This document shows positions 23,401 to 34,668 of a DNA stretch of 64,000 nt, piece by piece. Source of the stretch: Phoenix dactylifera (lineage: Eukaryota > Streptophyta > Magnoliopsida > Arecales > Arecaceae); contig NC_052392.1 of assembly GCF_009389715.1 (NCBI RefSeq), positions 39,785,668-39,849,667 of the forward strand, in the 5' to 3' direction. The notes below the pieces were generated by a model. The model was not told the DNA's origin. It searched no databases and saw only the letters and a list, made by a program, of their open reading frames with translations. The stretch's first letter is position 1. Every line of letters starts with the position of its first letter. The position numbers and the translations under genes were made by a program.

Positions 23401-23819
23401 GGAAAAGTGGATGCGAAGCATTCCTTCAGGAATGCGTGCAGATTTAAAAATGCTTGAGGGAGAAGTGTTGTATGAAAAACTTGGTATAGAAAACTGGATC
23501 CATGCCTTCAGCATCTCGGATCTTCCATCAGCTCCGGCTGAGCGTTTTGCAGCTCTGTTTCGAGAGCGGCCGAAGTGGGAATGGAAAGATTTGGAGCCCT
23601 ATGTCAGGTTGCTATGGCTCCTCACCAGATTTTCATCCCGTTGTTTCTCCTGTTTGCATTTTGGCATCTACTCTTATTTTCTTGGGAGCCTGACAAAACT
23701 TTATTTCTTTTTCTAGGGACTTGCGTGTTCCAGGCCTCTCCTCCGAAGGTTTGCTCATCAAGTATACTCGAAGAACGCAGCCAAATGCAAATGTTGAACC
23801 AATTTTCAGTGCGAGATAG
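20421..23819 (+). CDS. DCC1: Sister chromatid cohesion protein DCC1 (Ctf18-RFC subunit)
   Basis: DCC1 binds CTF18 and CTF8 to form the alternative clamp loader that acts on PCNA and helps establish cohesion at replication forks. Exons are 20421-20608, 22690-23607 and 23717-23819, all GT-AG. Junction 1 is phase 2 (CG|G) and junction 2 restores AG|G. The total is 402 residues, normal for the family. Family landmarks: an N-terminal block SISIRYHSLFGSHDDMLLLEVDEKLLPDVLHHR joined to VTIRGQPDEEAVLCT (quoted here as two exons' ends), then TYAMKFVGTSNSVLLIP. The C-terminal half contains WPLNALSEDEVVSVLEADGF and ends GLLIKYTRRTQPN. The ATG follows a TATA-like box and gives the acidic MEMEIEMGE start. 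Head-to-head with CASTOR at 4 kb. A second, phase-compatible exon may end the protein early. Confidence 0.95.
20718..20958 (+). other. Possible alternative last exon of DCC1
   Basis: After acceptor CTCTTTTTTTAG at 20717, exon 1 (phase 2) would continue in frame for 79 codons to a TAA at 20956-20958, without an intervening stop. The predicted tail starts FEAPLFVVRVLETES and is not similar to canonical DCC1. The product would have about 142 residues and lack most of the protein. The intron would be 109 nt against 2,081 nt for the canonical one. This may be a chance frame; only RNA data can tell. Confidence 0.4.
20959..22689 (+). other. Remainder of DCC1 intron 1
   Basis: AT-rich intron; no transposon ends, RNA gene or further exon recognised. 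Confidence 0.5.
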
Positions 23820-24254
23820 TCTTAAGTAGTTATATGCACCTGTTTTCAGCTTCTTTTGCCCCAGGTAATGACTAATGAGTGCATCTTCAGCTTCTCTCAG
23901 CTGTTGCAACTTGCAACTCTTTTTTGAGTCCATTGAAAAAACAGTTTTAAGATTTCCGTGTTATAGTAACATCTCTATTTGATTATATTACTGTTGGCAG
24001 GATAACTTATTGTTATATTTTTAAATTGATATGGAATTTGATTTTGAAAAATTATTCTAATAAGATGAACAAAAAAAAATATTGGTTATTGTTGCTGTTA
24101 TGCGCACTAGTCATCAAACACAACAGCAAATTCTCTTCCAAGGAGATGTCTGGGTAATTATGCACTTCACCTTTTCACTCCTTACATGGTGAGCTGTGAG
24201 AAAAGAAATCCAAAGAAAAAGAAAGAAAAGGAGAAGAAGGTGGCACAGGGAAGT

Positions 24255-24480
24255 TAATGTAACCGAGCTTGATCAAGTCGAGGTCTAATCAAGCTTGGTT
24301 CAAAATTATTCTCGAGCCTGGATTTTGAGATCAAGCTTAATTTATTCATTATTTAATCAAGTCTTATTTGGGCTTGATTTCAAACCAAGCCGAAAACAAA
24401 TCCAATCAACCAGCTTAATTATACAAAGCAAGCTGAAATCAGTTCAAGAATTAAGCTTGATTCAAGCTCAAATTGGCATC
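24255..24480. repeat. AAGCTTGA-rich degenerate repeat
   Basis: Words such as CAAGCTTGG, TCAAGCTTAA, GGGCTTGATT and AAGCTTGATTCAAGCTC recur about every 20-40 bp, making imperfect palindromes around HindIII-like sites. Nature unknown; not coding. Confidence 0.5.
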
Positions 24481-24761
24481 TAACTGATTCAAACAATTGA
24501 TGTTTAATCATAAAATATATATACTACATATAAAAGTGCCAACGATTTCAGTCAATAGAAAAATCATAACTGTTGATTTTTATTGAGTTAATCTTCACAT
24601 TGAAACCAAAAAAAAAAAATCCAACTTTAATATGAATACTATTTTTCTAATGTAATATGGATTCTACTGGTTTTGAAAAAAATAGCATCTAAATTTAACA
24701 CCATTTTTATTTCTCTAATTTAATATGGACTCCTGGGCGTCTGCATTGTGATATGCACAAA

Positions 24762-24875
24762 GTCCCTCTTTTCCTAAATAAACAAAAAAAAGACCCGTAC
24801 TGATCTTTAATCCGATAAGAACATATCTATATATTGGAGAAGTTTTCAATGAATCACAGAGCCTGGCATCTTATT
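24762..24875. repeat. Local direct duplication, unit 1
   Basis: Matches 24977-25095 at high identity (shared TCCTAAAT, GATAAGAACATAT, GTTTTCAATGAATCA and GAGCCTGGCAT in the same order). The period is about 218 bp, so this is a tandem duplication with an unmatched AT-rich spacer. Confidence 0.75.
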
Positions 24876-24976
24876 TTTAAATAAAATTTTAAAATATTTT
24901 GCATTTATTAAAAATTTTTCGACTGCATTTAAAAAAAATAGTCTTTTTTAATGAGCTCCAAATGCATTGGACCGCT

Positions 24977-25095
24977 TTGGTATCCCTTTTCCTAAATCAA
25001 AAAAAAGAGAGAGAGACTCGCAGTGATCTTTAATCTGATAAGAACATATCCATATGTTGGAAAAGTTTTCAATGAATCATGGAGCCTGGCATTTT
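24977..25095. repeat. Local direct duplication, unit 2
   Basis: Partner of 24762-24875, lying 300 bp upstream of the four-TM gene. Differences between the units are scattered substitutions and a GA insertion. Confidence 0.75.
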
Positions 25096-25398
25096 TCCCG
25101 GTCAAATGCTCCGTTATAATTAGTCCAAGTCCTCTCATGGATGATGGATCCCGCGTATGCCAAAAGCCATCTTGGTGTGAAGGAGAAGCATGGGTTTTTA
25201 CCAAAAAAAAAAAAAAAAGGAGAAGCATGGGCGGCTAGCCGTTGCTGCTCTCGCTCGTCTCCAACGGTCCCACTCGAGCCCACTCCAGGCTCCAGCGAGC
25301 CCTTCAAATAACGCCACCTCTGTCCCAGCTCCCCTCACCAATCCCTCTCTCTGAATCTCTCTTTCATTGCCCGGCTCTCTCTCTTTCTCCAATCTCTC

Positions 25399-25923
25399 AT
25401 GGGGAACCCACAATCCCACGCAGCCTCTGACGCCTCTGGCTCTCATTACCACTCGCACAAGGTCTTCCTCCTCTGCAACTACATCCTCCTTGGCGCCGCC
25501 TCCAGCTGCATCTTCCTCACCCTCTCCCTCCGCCTCATTCCGTCGCCCTGCGGCCTTCTCCTCATCTTCCTCCACGCCCTCACCATCGTCGGCGCCGCCA
25601 CCGGGTGCGCCGCCTCGCCGGGCTCCACCAGGTGGCACGCCACCCACATGGTCGCCACCGTGCTCACGGCCATCTTCCAAGGCTCCGTGGCGCTGCTCGT
25701 GTTCACCAGGACGTCCGACTTCCTCGGGGAGCTGCGGTCCTATGTGAGGGAGGAGGACGGGGAGGTCATACTCAAGATGGTCGGCGCTCTCGGGGCGGCC
25801 ATCTTTTGCTTGGAGTGGGTGGCCTTGGCCCTGGCCTTCGTGCTGAGCTACCATGCCCATATCTCCAAGGTGCGCCATGAAGATGAGGAGACGAAGGACC
25901 GACCATGGCCTTTCCAGGTCTAA
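25399..25923 (+). CDS. Four-helix plant membrane protein with myristoylation signal, unknown function
   Basis: Intronless, 174 residues, GC-rich with strong GC bias at third positions. Four hydrophobic stretches: about 22-48, 50-72, 79-102 and 124-150. The loop between helices 3 and 4 is charged ([10 protein letters not shown]) and the C-terminus is hydrophilic, ending RPWPFQV. The start gives MGNPQSHA, fitting the N-myristoylation consensus (Gly2, Ser6), and a His-rich SHYHSHK precedes helix 1. I have seen similar four-TM plant proteins but know no assigned function. The antisense frame across the same segment is a GC-driven shadow. The upstream frame from 25367 is low-complexity and lacks this pattern. 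Confidence 0.8.
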   Translation: MGNPQSHAASDASGSHYHSHKVFLLCNYILLGAASSCIFLTLSLRLIPSPCGLLLIFLHALTIVGAATGCAASPGSTRWHATHMVATVLTAIFQGSVALLVFTRTSDFLGELRSYVREEDGEVILKMVGALGAAIFCLEWVALALAFVLSYHAHISKVRHEDEETKDRPWPFQV

Positions 25924-27344
25924 TTCAGAGAACAAAAGAAACGGATGCTGCTTTTGCTGTTGCTGTTGCTCCCGAGAGTAATGTTTTCACAACCTATCCT
26001 TTTTTGCAATTTTAATTCGTTCGTTCGTTCATGTTTCTCTTGGCTGCTGTATAAGCTTTACTTCTTAAGTGAAGTGAATTTTGTTTAATTTGTATATGTG
26101 ATTGGGGTTATTATAGCTTGCCTCCTCTGAGATCATTGTGATACTTCTTTCCCCATTTGAGCTCACACTGCTTGATTTTTTATAGCTAAGGACTAGGAAA
26201 CAGCTCATAATCCAGTCAAATTAAGCTCCGTTTGATTTTTATTTGAAACAATTTTTTAATTGTTCAGATCTACAGTCTTATCCTCCAGTGCGAAGATATC
26301 GTTTCTGTATTTCAAACCTATAGCATTATGTCGTAATAGAATGACCTTACCTTTGCGCTGTCATCCGCTGAGATCCCACTCTTTCCTAATCAAAAAAATA
26401 AAATAAGAAAAATGAAAAACCCAAACCTAAGCTACAGATCAACTGCATTTGCGCTGATTGATCGAACCCCTCACCTAAATCTCCTTAAGTCAATCCTCCT
26501 AAAATACATAAACCTAATTCATGTTACCGGAGCCTTTGTTCTTGAACATGGCTGATGGACTCCCCTTCAGGAGGTAAACCGCGTTTAGAGAAATACATTG
26601 CTATAGTTTTTGGCCTCCTGCCCTTGCTTGTCAGAAGTAAACATCAATAAGTAGTATTAGCATCCATCATACCATAGCATGAATATTGTAGCCCACCAGA
26701 TTATAATAAAGTGGCAAAGGATATGAGATGTTTAGAGAATATAATGTTTCCTTGTCAATATGTAATAAAGATAAATTCTATACCTGGAGAGACGTAAAAG
26801 CACAGCTAAGCTCTGATCTATGTGCTACCTGCCACCAGTTACCTATGAAGTCTGATATTTCTTAATTGTGCCTTTGAGGTGGCTGGGAACTTTTGTTGCA
26901 ACAACTCTACCACCTTATTAATCTCTTGTGAACAAGAAGGAATAATCCTAACCTGCAGTTACAGAGTTTGGAACACATCCATCATGATAATAAGAAATCT
27001 TAAGGATGACGAGAAATAGAACAATAGGAGTTAGAAGTTTCGGGGAATTACTTTTTATTTTTCTTCCAGATCTATTTTTTTATCCTACCTCTATTCATGA
27101 TTAGTAATCACAAACATTCTATCAACAGGATAAAAAAGTGATTTTTTCCCTCCAAAGAATTAAAATTAGGGAAAATAAAACAGCAAATCAGAGCCTATGC
27201 TGTTTATGTCCATCCATCATAAGGTGAGGAGTGAGGACTAGTTCAGTTCAGTACATCTATCTCTCTTGTGCACTTACAAATTCTGGCAAGTCTATTAGAT
27301 TGGCAGACCACTTGATCCTCATCTGTGACTTGATGATACATCAA
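25924..27344. other. Intergenic, nothing recognised
   Basis: 3' flank of the four-TM gene and AT-rich DNA. No coding frame or repeat ends that I can support. Confidence 0.5.
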
Positions 27345-29091
27345 TTATGGAGCCTCCAGGGGCGAGGCCTGGATGCAGAGGGCTTGTAAACAGATCTGCC
27401 GCAGTTTAGATCCGCCCGTGAGAGAATCAGCCATCATTAGTTCAGCTTTTTCATGCATGAGGTTGGATATAGCTGGCTCTTTCGAAGAGCCTTCCCGGTC
27501 AAATTGTGCAGAAGTTTTTGCTGTTGCAGCAATGCTCCGAATGAGCAGAGAGTGAGCTTTCATTTAGAATGAGCAGCACAATTGGTGAATTTAATCACCT
27601 GAAAGGCCTGAAATCCTCTCATGAATTTGCTTCCTCGCAGTGTGTTGAATCTTCAGAATTTTCTTGCCCCCAGATGTTTCACTGCATTTACTTACTTCAG
27701 GCTGATTTGAACCTTCCTCTGGAACACCATTGAGATCCAATAACACCGGATTTCACAACCCCTCTTCTCAGGTTCTTCCTCACTTGGTTGTAATTGTTTC
27801 GATGCTTCTGCTGGAGAAGCATCAAGAATCATTGAATCGTCATCAACTTCGGGAACCACAAGATGCTTCTCATTTGGTAGGCATTCTTTCAATGTTTCAG
27901 CAGGAGAATTATCCACAATTATGGCAAACCCCATCAGCATTAGTGTGATCAAAGTCTTCAGCCCGAACAGTACCTAACGCCTTCCATCAGCATTAGTATT
28001 TCAGACAAACACACCTAATGTAAAAAAAGATAAAATATGTAAATAAATCTATCTCATCCTATCAGCTTAAACTTTTAGAACAAATGGTGATTTCAACATG
28101 GCATCTGAGCAGGCTCGACCCATAACCTATGTGGACTAGGGGACACTGCAGTACGGATGCACTGGGGCTGACCATAGATCGATCGTGGTGTTTGTCATTA
28201 AATTTGAATGGATTTGAACCTTAGCCCGACGAAGACGTCAAGGCTTAAACAGAAGGAGTATGTGAGGACTCATGCGGGCGCATGTTTAGTTCCACATCGG
28301 TTATTTGTTAGGTGGATTTTGGGTACTTATGATCAAGAAACCTAAATAATACCTTCCGACTAGCCATTTTGGATGAGATCCTGAATTGTTACAAATGGTA
28401 TTATAAGAAAATATAAAATATATAAATAAATCTACCTCATCCTATTAGCTTAAGCTTTTGGGACAAATGGTGATTTCAACACCCAATCAAAGGAAAAGAT
28501 AGCAAAAGAATTGCAGAAGAGCTACGGCCTTGAATTTCTTACTAGTCATCCAAATTCCGTATAAAAATCACGCCTTTATTATTGATTCTCTTCCCTGACC
28601 GAAACCAAAATGGCAAATCGAAGCCCTTTGAGATTTTAGAAACAACAAATCTACGTATTTTACTCCAAACCTCTTTAAAAAAGCATCATTCGATCCCTTT
28701 TTGTTATTCAGCAACACTCCGTGAACAGTTCCTGCGAAGAAAAATAAACGAAAAAACGAGCAAAAATGACATCGTACTCCTCCTAAAATCTAGGGTTTTC
28801 TCTACCACAGGAGAGCGTTTATAAAATAAATAATAAAAAAAACAAATTTTTGGAACTAAAAACCCATAAATCGACCCAAATCCATGAAAATGACAAGGAT
28901 TCAGACCCTCATTCCCCATATCTGGCGATTAGAGAAACTAAGAACCAAAGAAAATGGAAGATTCCAAGCATACCTTGAGATCCAATCGAGAGAATCGCCA
29001 CCAAAACGATGCCGGCAGTTAGATTTCTAAGAGAATTATTCGAGGTTTTGCCCTCTACATTTTTCCCCTTCGTGTATTCACTAGCCTTCAT
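27345..29091 (-). pseudogene. Unrecognised small gene, probably broken or mis-spliced
   Basis: A first exon at about 28973-29091 starts MKASEYTKGKNVEG and contains one membrane helix (LTAGIVLVAILSIGSQ), then a good donor (CAAG|GTATGC). Downstream, on the same strand, 27700-27990 has protein-like sequence: SPAETLKECLPNEKHL, then PSEEEPEKRG in one frame. It continues in another frame as LLDLNGVPEEGSNQPE to RKQIHERISGL (about 27605-27720), and 27345-27560 reads SLLIRSIAATAKTSAQF. I could not join these into one open frame: exon 1 phase leads to an early stop, and a one-base shift separates the two middle pieces. Either a decayed gene or one with exons I mis-set. A dispersed repeat (28083-28400) sits in the presumed intron. 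Confidence 0.35.
28033..28480. repeat. Dispersed repeat with about 65-bp flanking direct repeats
   Basis: Segments 28033-28098 and 28415-28480 are near-identical direct repeats (ATAAATCTATCTCATCC ... ACAAATGGTGATTTCAACA). They enclose a body containing AACAGAAGGAGTATGTGAGG and AACCTAAATAATA. The body is homologous to 39292-39590. The structure could be a small element with long terminal direct repeats, or a tandem duplication. Confidence 0.6.
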
Positions 29092-30342
29092 GATTGCTCG
29101 AAGTTCAAAAGGGATCCAAGGGCATTACAGCTCGAGCAACTTCTCCTAGATCGGACGGCTTGTAATTAATACCTGACCTAGACGAGATTTGGATACCGTC
29201 GGATCAAATTTAAGAGCGCGCCAAAAAAAAAAGTGCGAATGCGGTCCCGCCAATAGTTTTCTTCTGCCTCGCGTTTGACGGGATTAAACGAGCCCGTGGG
29301 GCAGCTTGCGTGCCGGCTATCTGATTAGATCCTGACCGTCCAGGAGATGGATTTCGTTAGATTTCCCCCTTCGCTCTGGCTAGGTATGGCAACGAGCCGA
29401 AGCGCCTGGCTCCACCTCGGTTGGATTTAAATTTTAAAATTTTTTTAGTGTCAATATCTTTCTAAAAATTTAGAATTACGTAGATACTCTCTTAAAATTT
29501 AAATTAATTTCTGTACTCTTATAAAACATTATTTTTGCACAAATACGGTTCTTCTAATATGTTAATAAATATTATATTTAATTTAATTAAAAATAAAATA
29601 AAATTTAAAATTATTTTTTTGTTTTTCATCGTTATTGTCTTATAAATATTTATTTTTGCATATCTACCTATTAAAAATAATTTAGTTATTTAATTTAAAA
29701 TCGTTAATTTTTTAACGGCGTTAGATAATATGGGTATATATACAAAAACAAGGATGATAAAAAAAAGTTGAATAGCAAAACAATTGTTTTATGAGGATAT
29801 ATATGCAAAAATCAATTTTCAGAGAGCATTCGTGCAAAATTCGATATTTAGAAGGATATTTATAAAAGAAAAATCCAGCCAAATTTAGAAGAGAACTTAT
29901 ACCAATTTTGTAACTTATTTTTTTAATTAAAAAAATCTCAAATTTTACAATTTTATGGCCCTAGCAATAAAGACTGCAGGAAAATATTTCTACCTAGGCT
30001 AGTACTAAAACAAATAGAAGATGAATACGAGTTTCTGCCGACATTTTAATTGAGATGATGTTGTGAAGAAGCCTACGCTGGCTTTGCATGTAAATTGGAG
30101 TGCAAGTGCTTACCAAAGACCAATATTTTCCAAAGATCACAACCACACTTATGTTGATGGTTTATTACAACCACTTACCGCAAACAAACAACAAAATCCA
30201 ACATAGCACTCTTCAATCAACTGTTTGTTTTTGTTTTTTTTTTTTTGGATGGTAACGAACAAACGAACGAACAAAAGCCAAATAAAAGGGTTAAATAATA
30301 CAGAAGTTAAAAACAACCAATCAAATATCACACCTACACTTA
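29092..30342. other. Intergenic between the unrecognised gene and IQD
   Basis: GC-rich start (possible promoter of the minus gene), then very AT-rich DNA. No feature recognised. Confidence 0.5.
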
Positions 30343-33300
30343 CTATTTGAACGGTCTTCTTCCGACGCCGGCGGGCATAGAGACGGTGGAGTCGACGCTC
30401 AACCCTCCGACCGAGAGCGTCTTCTTGTGCTTACCGGAGCCCATCCTCTGCGAGCCGGCGTCCTTGGTCGCCGCGAAGAGCGACCCCTGCAGCGACCCGA
30501 TGCTCTGGCCGAACCGGAACGAGAAGCGGGGCTTCCCCTCGTGATCCGTGGCCAAGGCGCGGGATTTCGCCTTGGCGGAGGCGGTGGGGGTCATGTAGTT
30601 GGGTAGCGTGAAGGCCGAGCAGCTGGTGAGGCTCTCGTCGTCCCGGAGGGCGGCGGCGGCGGCGGCGGAGGGGTGGTGGTCCGACCGGCGGGAGGAGGTG
30701 GAGAAGGAGGGCTTGAGCTTGGATGCGGAGGCGGGGCGAGGGGTGCCGCGGCTGAAGGGGCGGGGATGGGGGTGGGCGGAGGAGGAGGAGGAGGGGGTGC
30801 AGGGGGTGAAGGGGGTGAAGGCAATGGGGTTGAGGCGAGAGGCCGGGGTTTGGGGACGGGGGTCGCCGGAGAGGCGGCGTTCGAGGTAGTTCCACCACCA
30901 GGGGAAGCCACCCATGCGGATGTCGGTGAGGACGGCGTGGGCCGACTTGGGCGACACGTTCAATAGCTGGGGTCAATAAAACCAGTTGGTTAGTTGGTCA
31001 ATAAAACCAGCTATCATGATTCTGGAAGGTCAAGTTACCCGCCATCGTCCATGCAGCGAGCGATGGTAAGGGTAAACAAAGTTGATGAGAAGTTATATTT
31101 TTTTTTCATTTGAGTTGAATTAGAGAGGTCTAGCCTTTTAATCATGGTAGCTGTTAGAGATCCTTATAAAATATATAGCATATGTAGAGTGGCCATTAGG
31201 GTTGACAATCAAACGAGGTCGGACAAGATACAAAATGGGTCGGATGCATGATAGTTCAAAAATCTGTGGATCCAAATCTGACATGTGTATCAAACAGGTC
31301 AAAAATGTAGATCCGAGTCTGACCAATTTATTAACCTATTAATCTATCTCGCTCTATAACATATTGAAATAAGTTAAATAGATTAAATAGTTAAGCATTG
31401 CCGCTCCTATTTACCATAGGAAAAAAATTAGAAAATTGGAAGCATTGCCACCGTTGTGCCATTTGATATGACCTAACAGGCTCCTCTTATCTGCCAATGA
31501 AGTTATAGCATATCAACTCCTAAAACTAGTTTTTATCTGAGGCATGAATATCTCGTGACCATCAAGCCTCTGCACTGTAATAGGAGAATGTTTAATACAT
31601 GTCCAACTATTCTAGCCTTCGTGACAAACTTTGTTAGTTTAGCTGGTTGGCACCTCTCTCTCCTCAAGGAGGGCTGAACCTTAAGGGAGGTTCAAGATCA
31701 TGCGATTTTTTTTTTGCACCTAAAATAATTTGGCTACCAACGCATGCCTATAGAAGAATGAGGGTAATGACTGGAAACTCAAAGGGCTAGATCCATGGCC
31801 TCTCATACTTCATTTTAAGTATTAAATTCAACACTAATTTGATTGTACCAGGAAGCAAGGGATCATACCTGATGAGAGTAAGCATAGGCCAGAGCTCTTT
31901 CCCTCTTGATGACTGCCTCCACCTTTCTTCTCATTCTTGCATCAACCTCCCCCTTTGTCAGCACGCTATCATTCCACTCCCCATGGGCTTCTGCCTCCGA
32001 CTGCATGGCATACACCATCAGTTAGGTCCAGAAACAAAGATCACTTCCAAACAGCAGCAAAGATATGATCACAGAACCATATTACAACTGTCAGCTTAGC
32101 ATGTAATTACTTTATCCATGTCATACTTCAGCTAGACTCCATTAAAGAGTCAAGCAACAGATCAAGAAAAGCTTGTTTTTTTTCTTTCTTTTCTTTTCTG
32201 GTTGAATAAAAAGGTTTAAATTGTATATAGTAACAAATAGAAAGCTCAGATATTCAGTTTCTTTTACCCGGTGAGTCATGCTCCATTTGCCGAAGCTGCT
32301 TTCAAATTCCTTGTCACTCTTTCGTGGGGTATGGTGCTGTTGGATGCTCCTGCTTTCCATCATCTGCAGCCTCCTTGCACGTATTTGTGATTGGACTCTT
32401 ACGAGCATCTGCATGCATTTCATTGCATTCATGGTCTGACGCTTCACACTCTGCCCTCTCATCACACCTTGAAGTCTTATTAATCCTTTGAGCGCTCGGT
32501 AGTTCCTTCTAGCCTGCACCATCGAAGCAAAACTTATAAAGGTTCTCTTCATTGCACATTAATGGAGATCTTGCGCTGAATTCGATGGCTGAATTGCTTG
32601 TAGATTTTGGTTATGCATGCAATTGTGAAACTTGGTCAAAAATAGTCCATGAAACTCTTTTGCAGTGATGCTAAAAGTTTTTGTTACATAGGTATCATCA
32701 TCCCTATAAGCTATCAGTGAGAAAAAAAGTGCCCATTCTGTAAACAAACCATGTGTTCATTCTGTTGAGAGTTGTTATTGGACAAGAACATCAGATTTAT
32801 CCATACAACTCCTGAAATGGGCTCTTCGTTACATTGCATACATCAGCTCATCATCAAAATCATCATGATGTGAAAATCTAAAGCAATCATTCGGCATGTT
32901 TCGACTTAATGGCAAAGAGGTTTGAATGCAAACTGCAAAGCAACCTATTGCAAACCTTCTCTAGTTGTTCAATAAATAGTTTACACAGAAGACTTCCTGG
33001 ATGTATTTTATTTCTAATGCCTGTCTATCACAAAATCATATACTTTGTGATTGTGAGTATGCATGTAACTAATGTATTGAAGGATGTATGAAATATGTCA
33101 GATTTATGCTCATCATAAACCCTAGACAAGGCTCACATGTCCGTCACTCTATGTTAAAAGAAAGAAGTGATTTTTGGTGTGTTTTTTGTTAGAGTTTTAA
33201 TTTTTTTAAAAAAAATTAAATTTTTGTATCCTCTAAATTTTAGTTGTTTAAAATGCTTTAAAATACTTTTTTGTCGGACATCTCTTGTGGAAAAGTTGTA

Positions 33301-34668
33301 CTCTTTGAAAGAGAACGTTGGTTTCCAAAAAAATACAGTGTTTCCGAAATATTACATATCTTCGGAACCATCGTGTCTCTTCGGTCATGTAGATAGAGTC
33401 TACAAATAGACTCCTCCAGGATTAATCCATGACAACCCAATCCGATCTCTCCCTCTCACTCACCAGTACTCTAACTTGTGAGAGTTTTTTCTACAGACGG
33501 AGAGTTTTTCTACCCTTCAACATTCTGTTTTTTTTTTAAATTATTTTCTGGGTATTTGAAGGAGTCGGTTGGGTCAAACCTCTCCAACGATCGTACTTGT
33601 TATAGGAAGGTGGGGCCGAGCTGGGTTGTCATACCTTAGGATCAAGATCGCCACAGACCCGCACATAGGGGGATGAATCGCATTCTTAGGGCAGTGTACA
33701 TCACTAACGTTGATCCAGACATGATCTTTTCAATCTTCTGAATTTGTTTTAATAGATTATTCTTTTATTACAGTATTTTCTAATAACAATATAGCAATTT
33801 CTAGGCACTATTCTCTAACACTTTTTCCAAAAAATTCAAGAGGGTAAGAGTAGTGGACTCACCAAGTAACCTCTATAGGCTGCTTGAATTTTGACTGCTG
33901 ACATTTGAACGTAGTTTGGAGTGATCAATGGTTTTGGTGCAGGTGCCAATAAGTGTGCAGGAGCAGGCGCAGTTGACTTGAGCGGCAGAACCTTCTTTTG
34001 TGGTGCTTGCTGTGTCCTGTGGAGTTGATCCCTCTCAGCATCGCACAGTATCTGTTCAATGCTGCTTGGTTTTCTGAAGAGAGGAATAAAGGAATTGACC
34101 TCTCCATGCTTTGATCTTCCAAATCCCCACCTTTTCTTCTCTTTTATGTTTTTCTTCTCTGACACCTGCACCCACCGCCACCTTAATTCTTTCGGAATGC
34201 ATGCAATCTATAGTTGCTAGTGTTAATGGAACTCATAACACAATGCATGAAATAATTTGTGATCAGTTAAGGCAATAATTTGTGCTTTGCATTCAGAAAT
34301 TTGAAAGCCTAAAACAGGGTTAGAAGTTCAGAATTAACCATATTGGATGGTCAATCTGAAACCAGCATATCTATGCAGATCAAAAAAGCTCCAGTTTAAG
34401 AAACTCTGTGCAGATCATACAAATTACAAATGTGCAAAGAAGCAGTTTACCTGTCTGAAATGGATGAAATATTATACTGAAATGCAAGCAAAATGTCTGA
34501 ATTATTACTAGTATGTGATTTTACTTTCATATTACCATAGACAAATCCCTTAAATCCAGTAAGTTTTACTTTCATCCGAATGCTTACATCGATCGGCTTA
34601 TCTGTATCTTTAGAGCTTGAAGTGAAGGCCCTTTTGAGAGCTGTAAACCAATTCCCCTTCTTCCCCAT
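30343..34668 (-). CDS. IQ67-domain (IQD) calmodulin-binding protein
   Basis: IQD proteins bind calmodulin and act as scaffolds on microtubules, membranes or in the nucleus. Exons: 34588-34668, 33863-34165, 32268-32513, 31869-32000, 30343-30966; all GT-AG and phase 0; 461 residues. The start [15 protein letters not shown] is the family N-terminus. The IQ67 region spans about residues 117-180: a classic IQxxxRGxxxR ([12 protein letters not shown]), then [10 protein letters not shown] and [10 protein letters not shown]. An intron falls between IQAAYRGYL and ARR, the conserved phase-0 position known in this family. Exon 4 has the basic [19 protein letters not shown] segment. Exon 5 carries [11 protein letters not shown], a Pro/Ser/Ala-rich part and the DUF4005 motif [16 protein letters not shown] at about 375. 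A poly-Ala run comes from GGC repeats near 30650-30670. Which IQD member this is I cannot say. Confidence 0.95.

Larger units (their letters stand above)
23820..25398. other. Intergenic between DCC1 and the four-TM gene
   Basis: Holds the DCC1 3' UTR, an AAGCTTGA-rich repeat (about 24255-24480) and a local direct duplication (about 24762-24875 and 24977-25095). A poly(A) tract at 25204-25218 precedes the GC-rich start of the next gene. Confidence 0.5.

Noticed and set aside
25198..25935. Minus-strand frame of 245 codons
   Set aside because: Antisense to the four-TM gene; low-complexity Glu/Gly/Arg composition from GC-rich codons.
30431..30976. Frames of 96-181 codons in other phases and on the plus strand
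   Set aside because: Shadows of the GC-rich last IQD exon, which has conserved motifs in its own frame.
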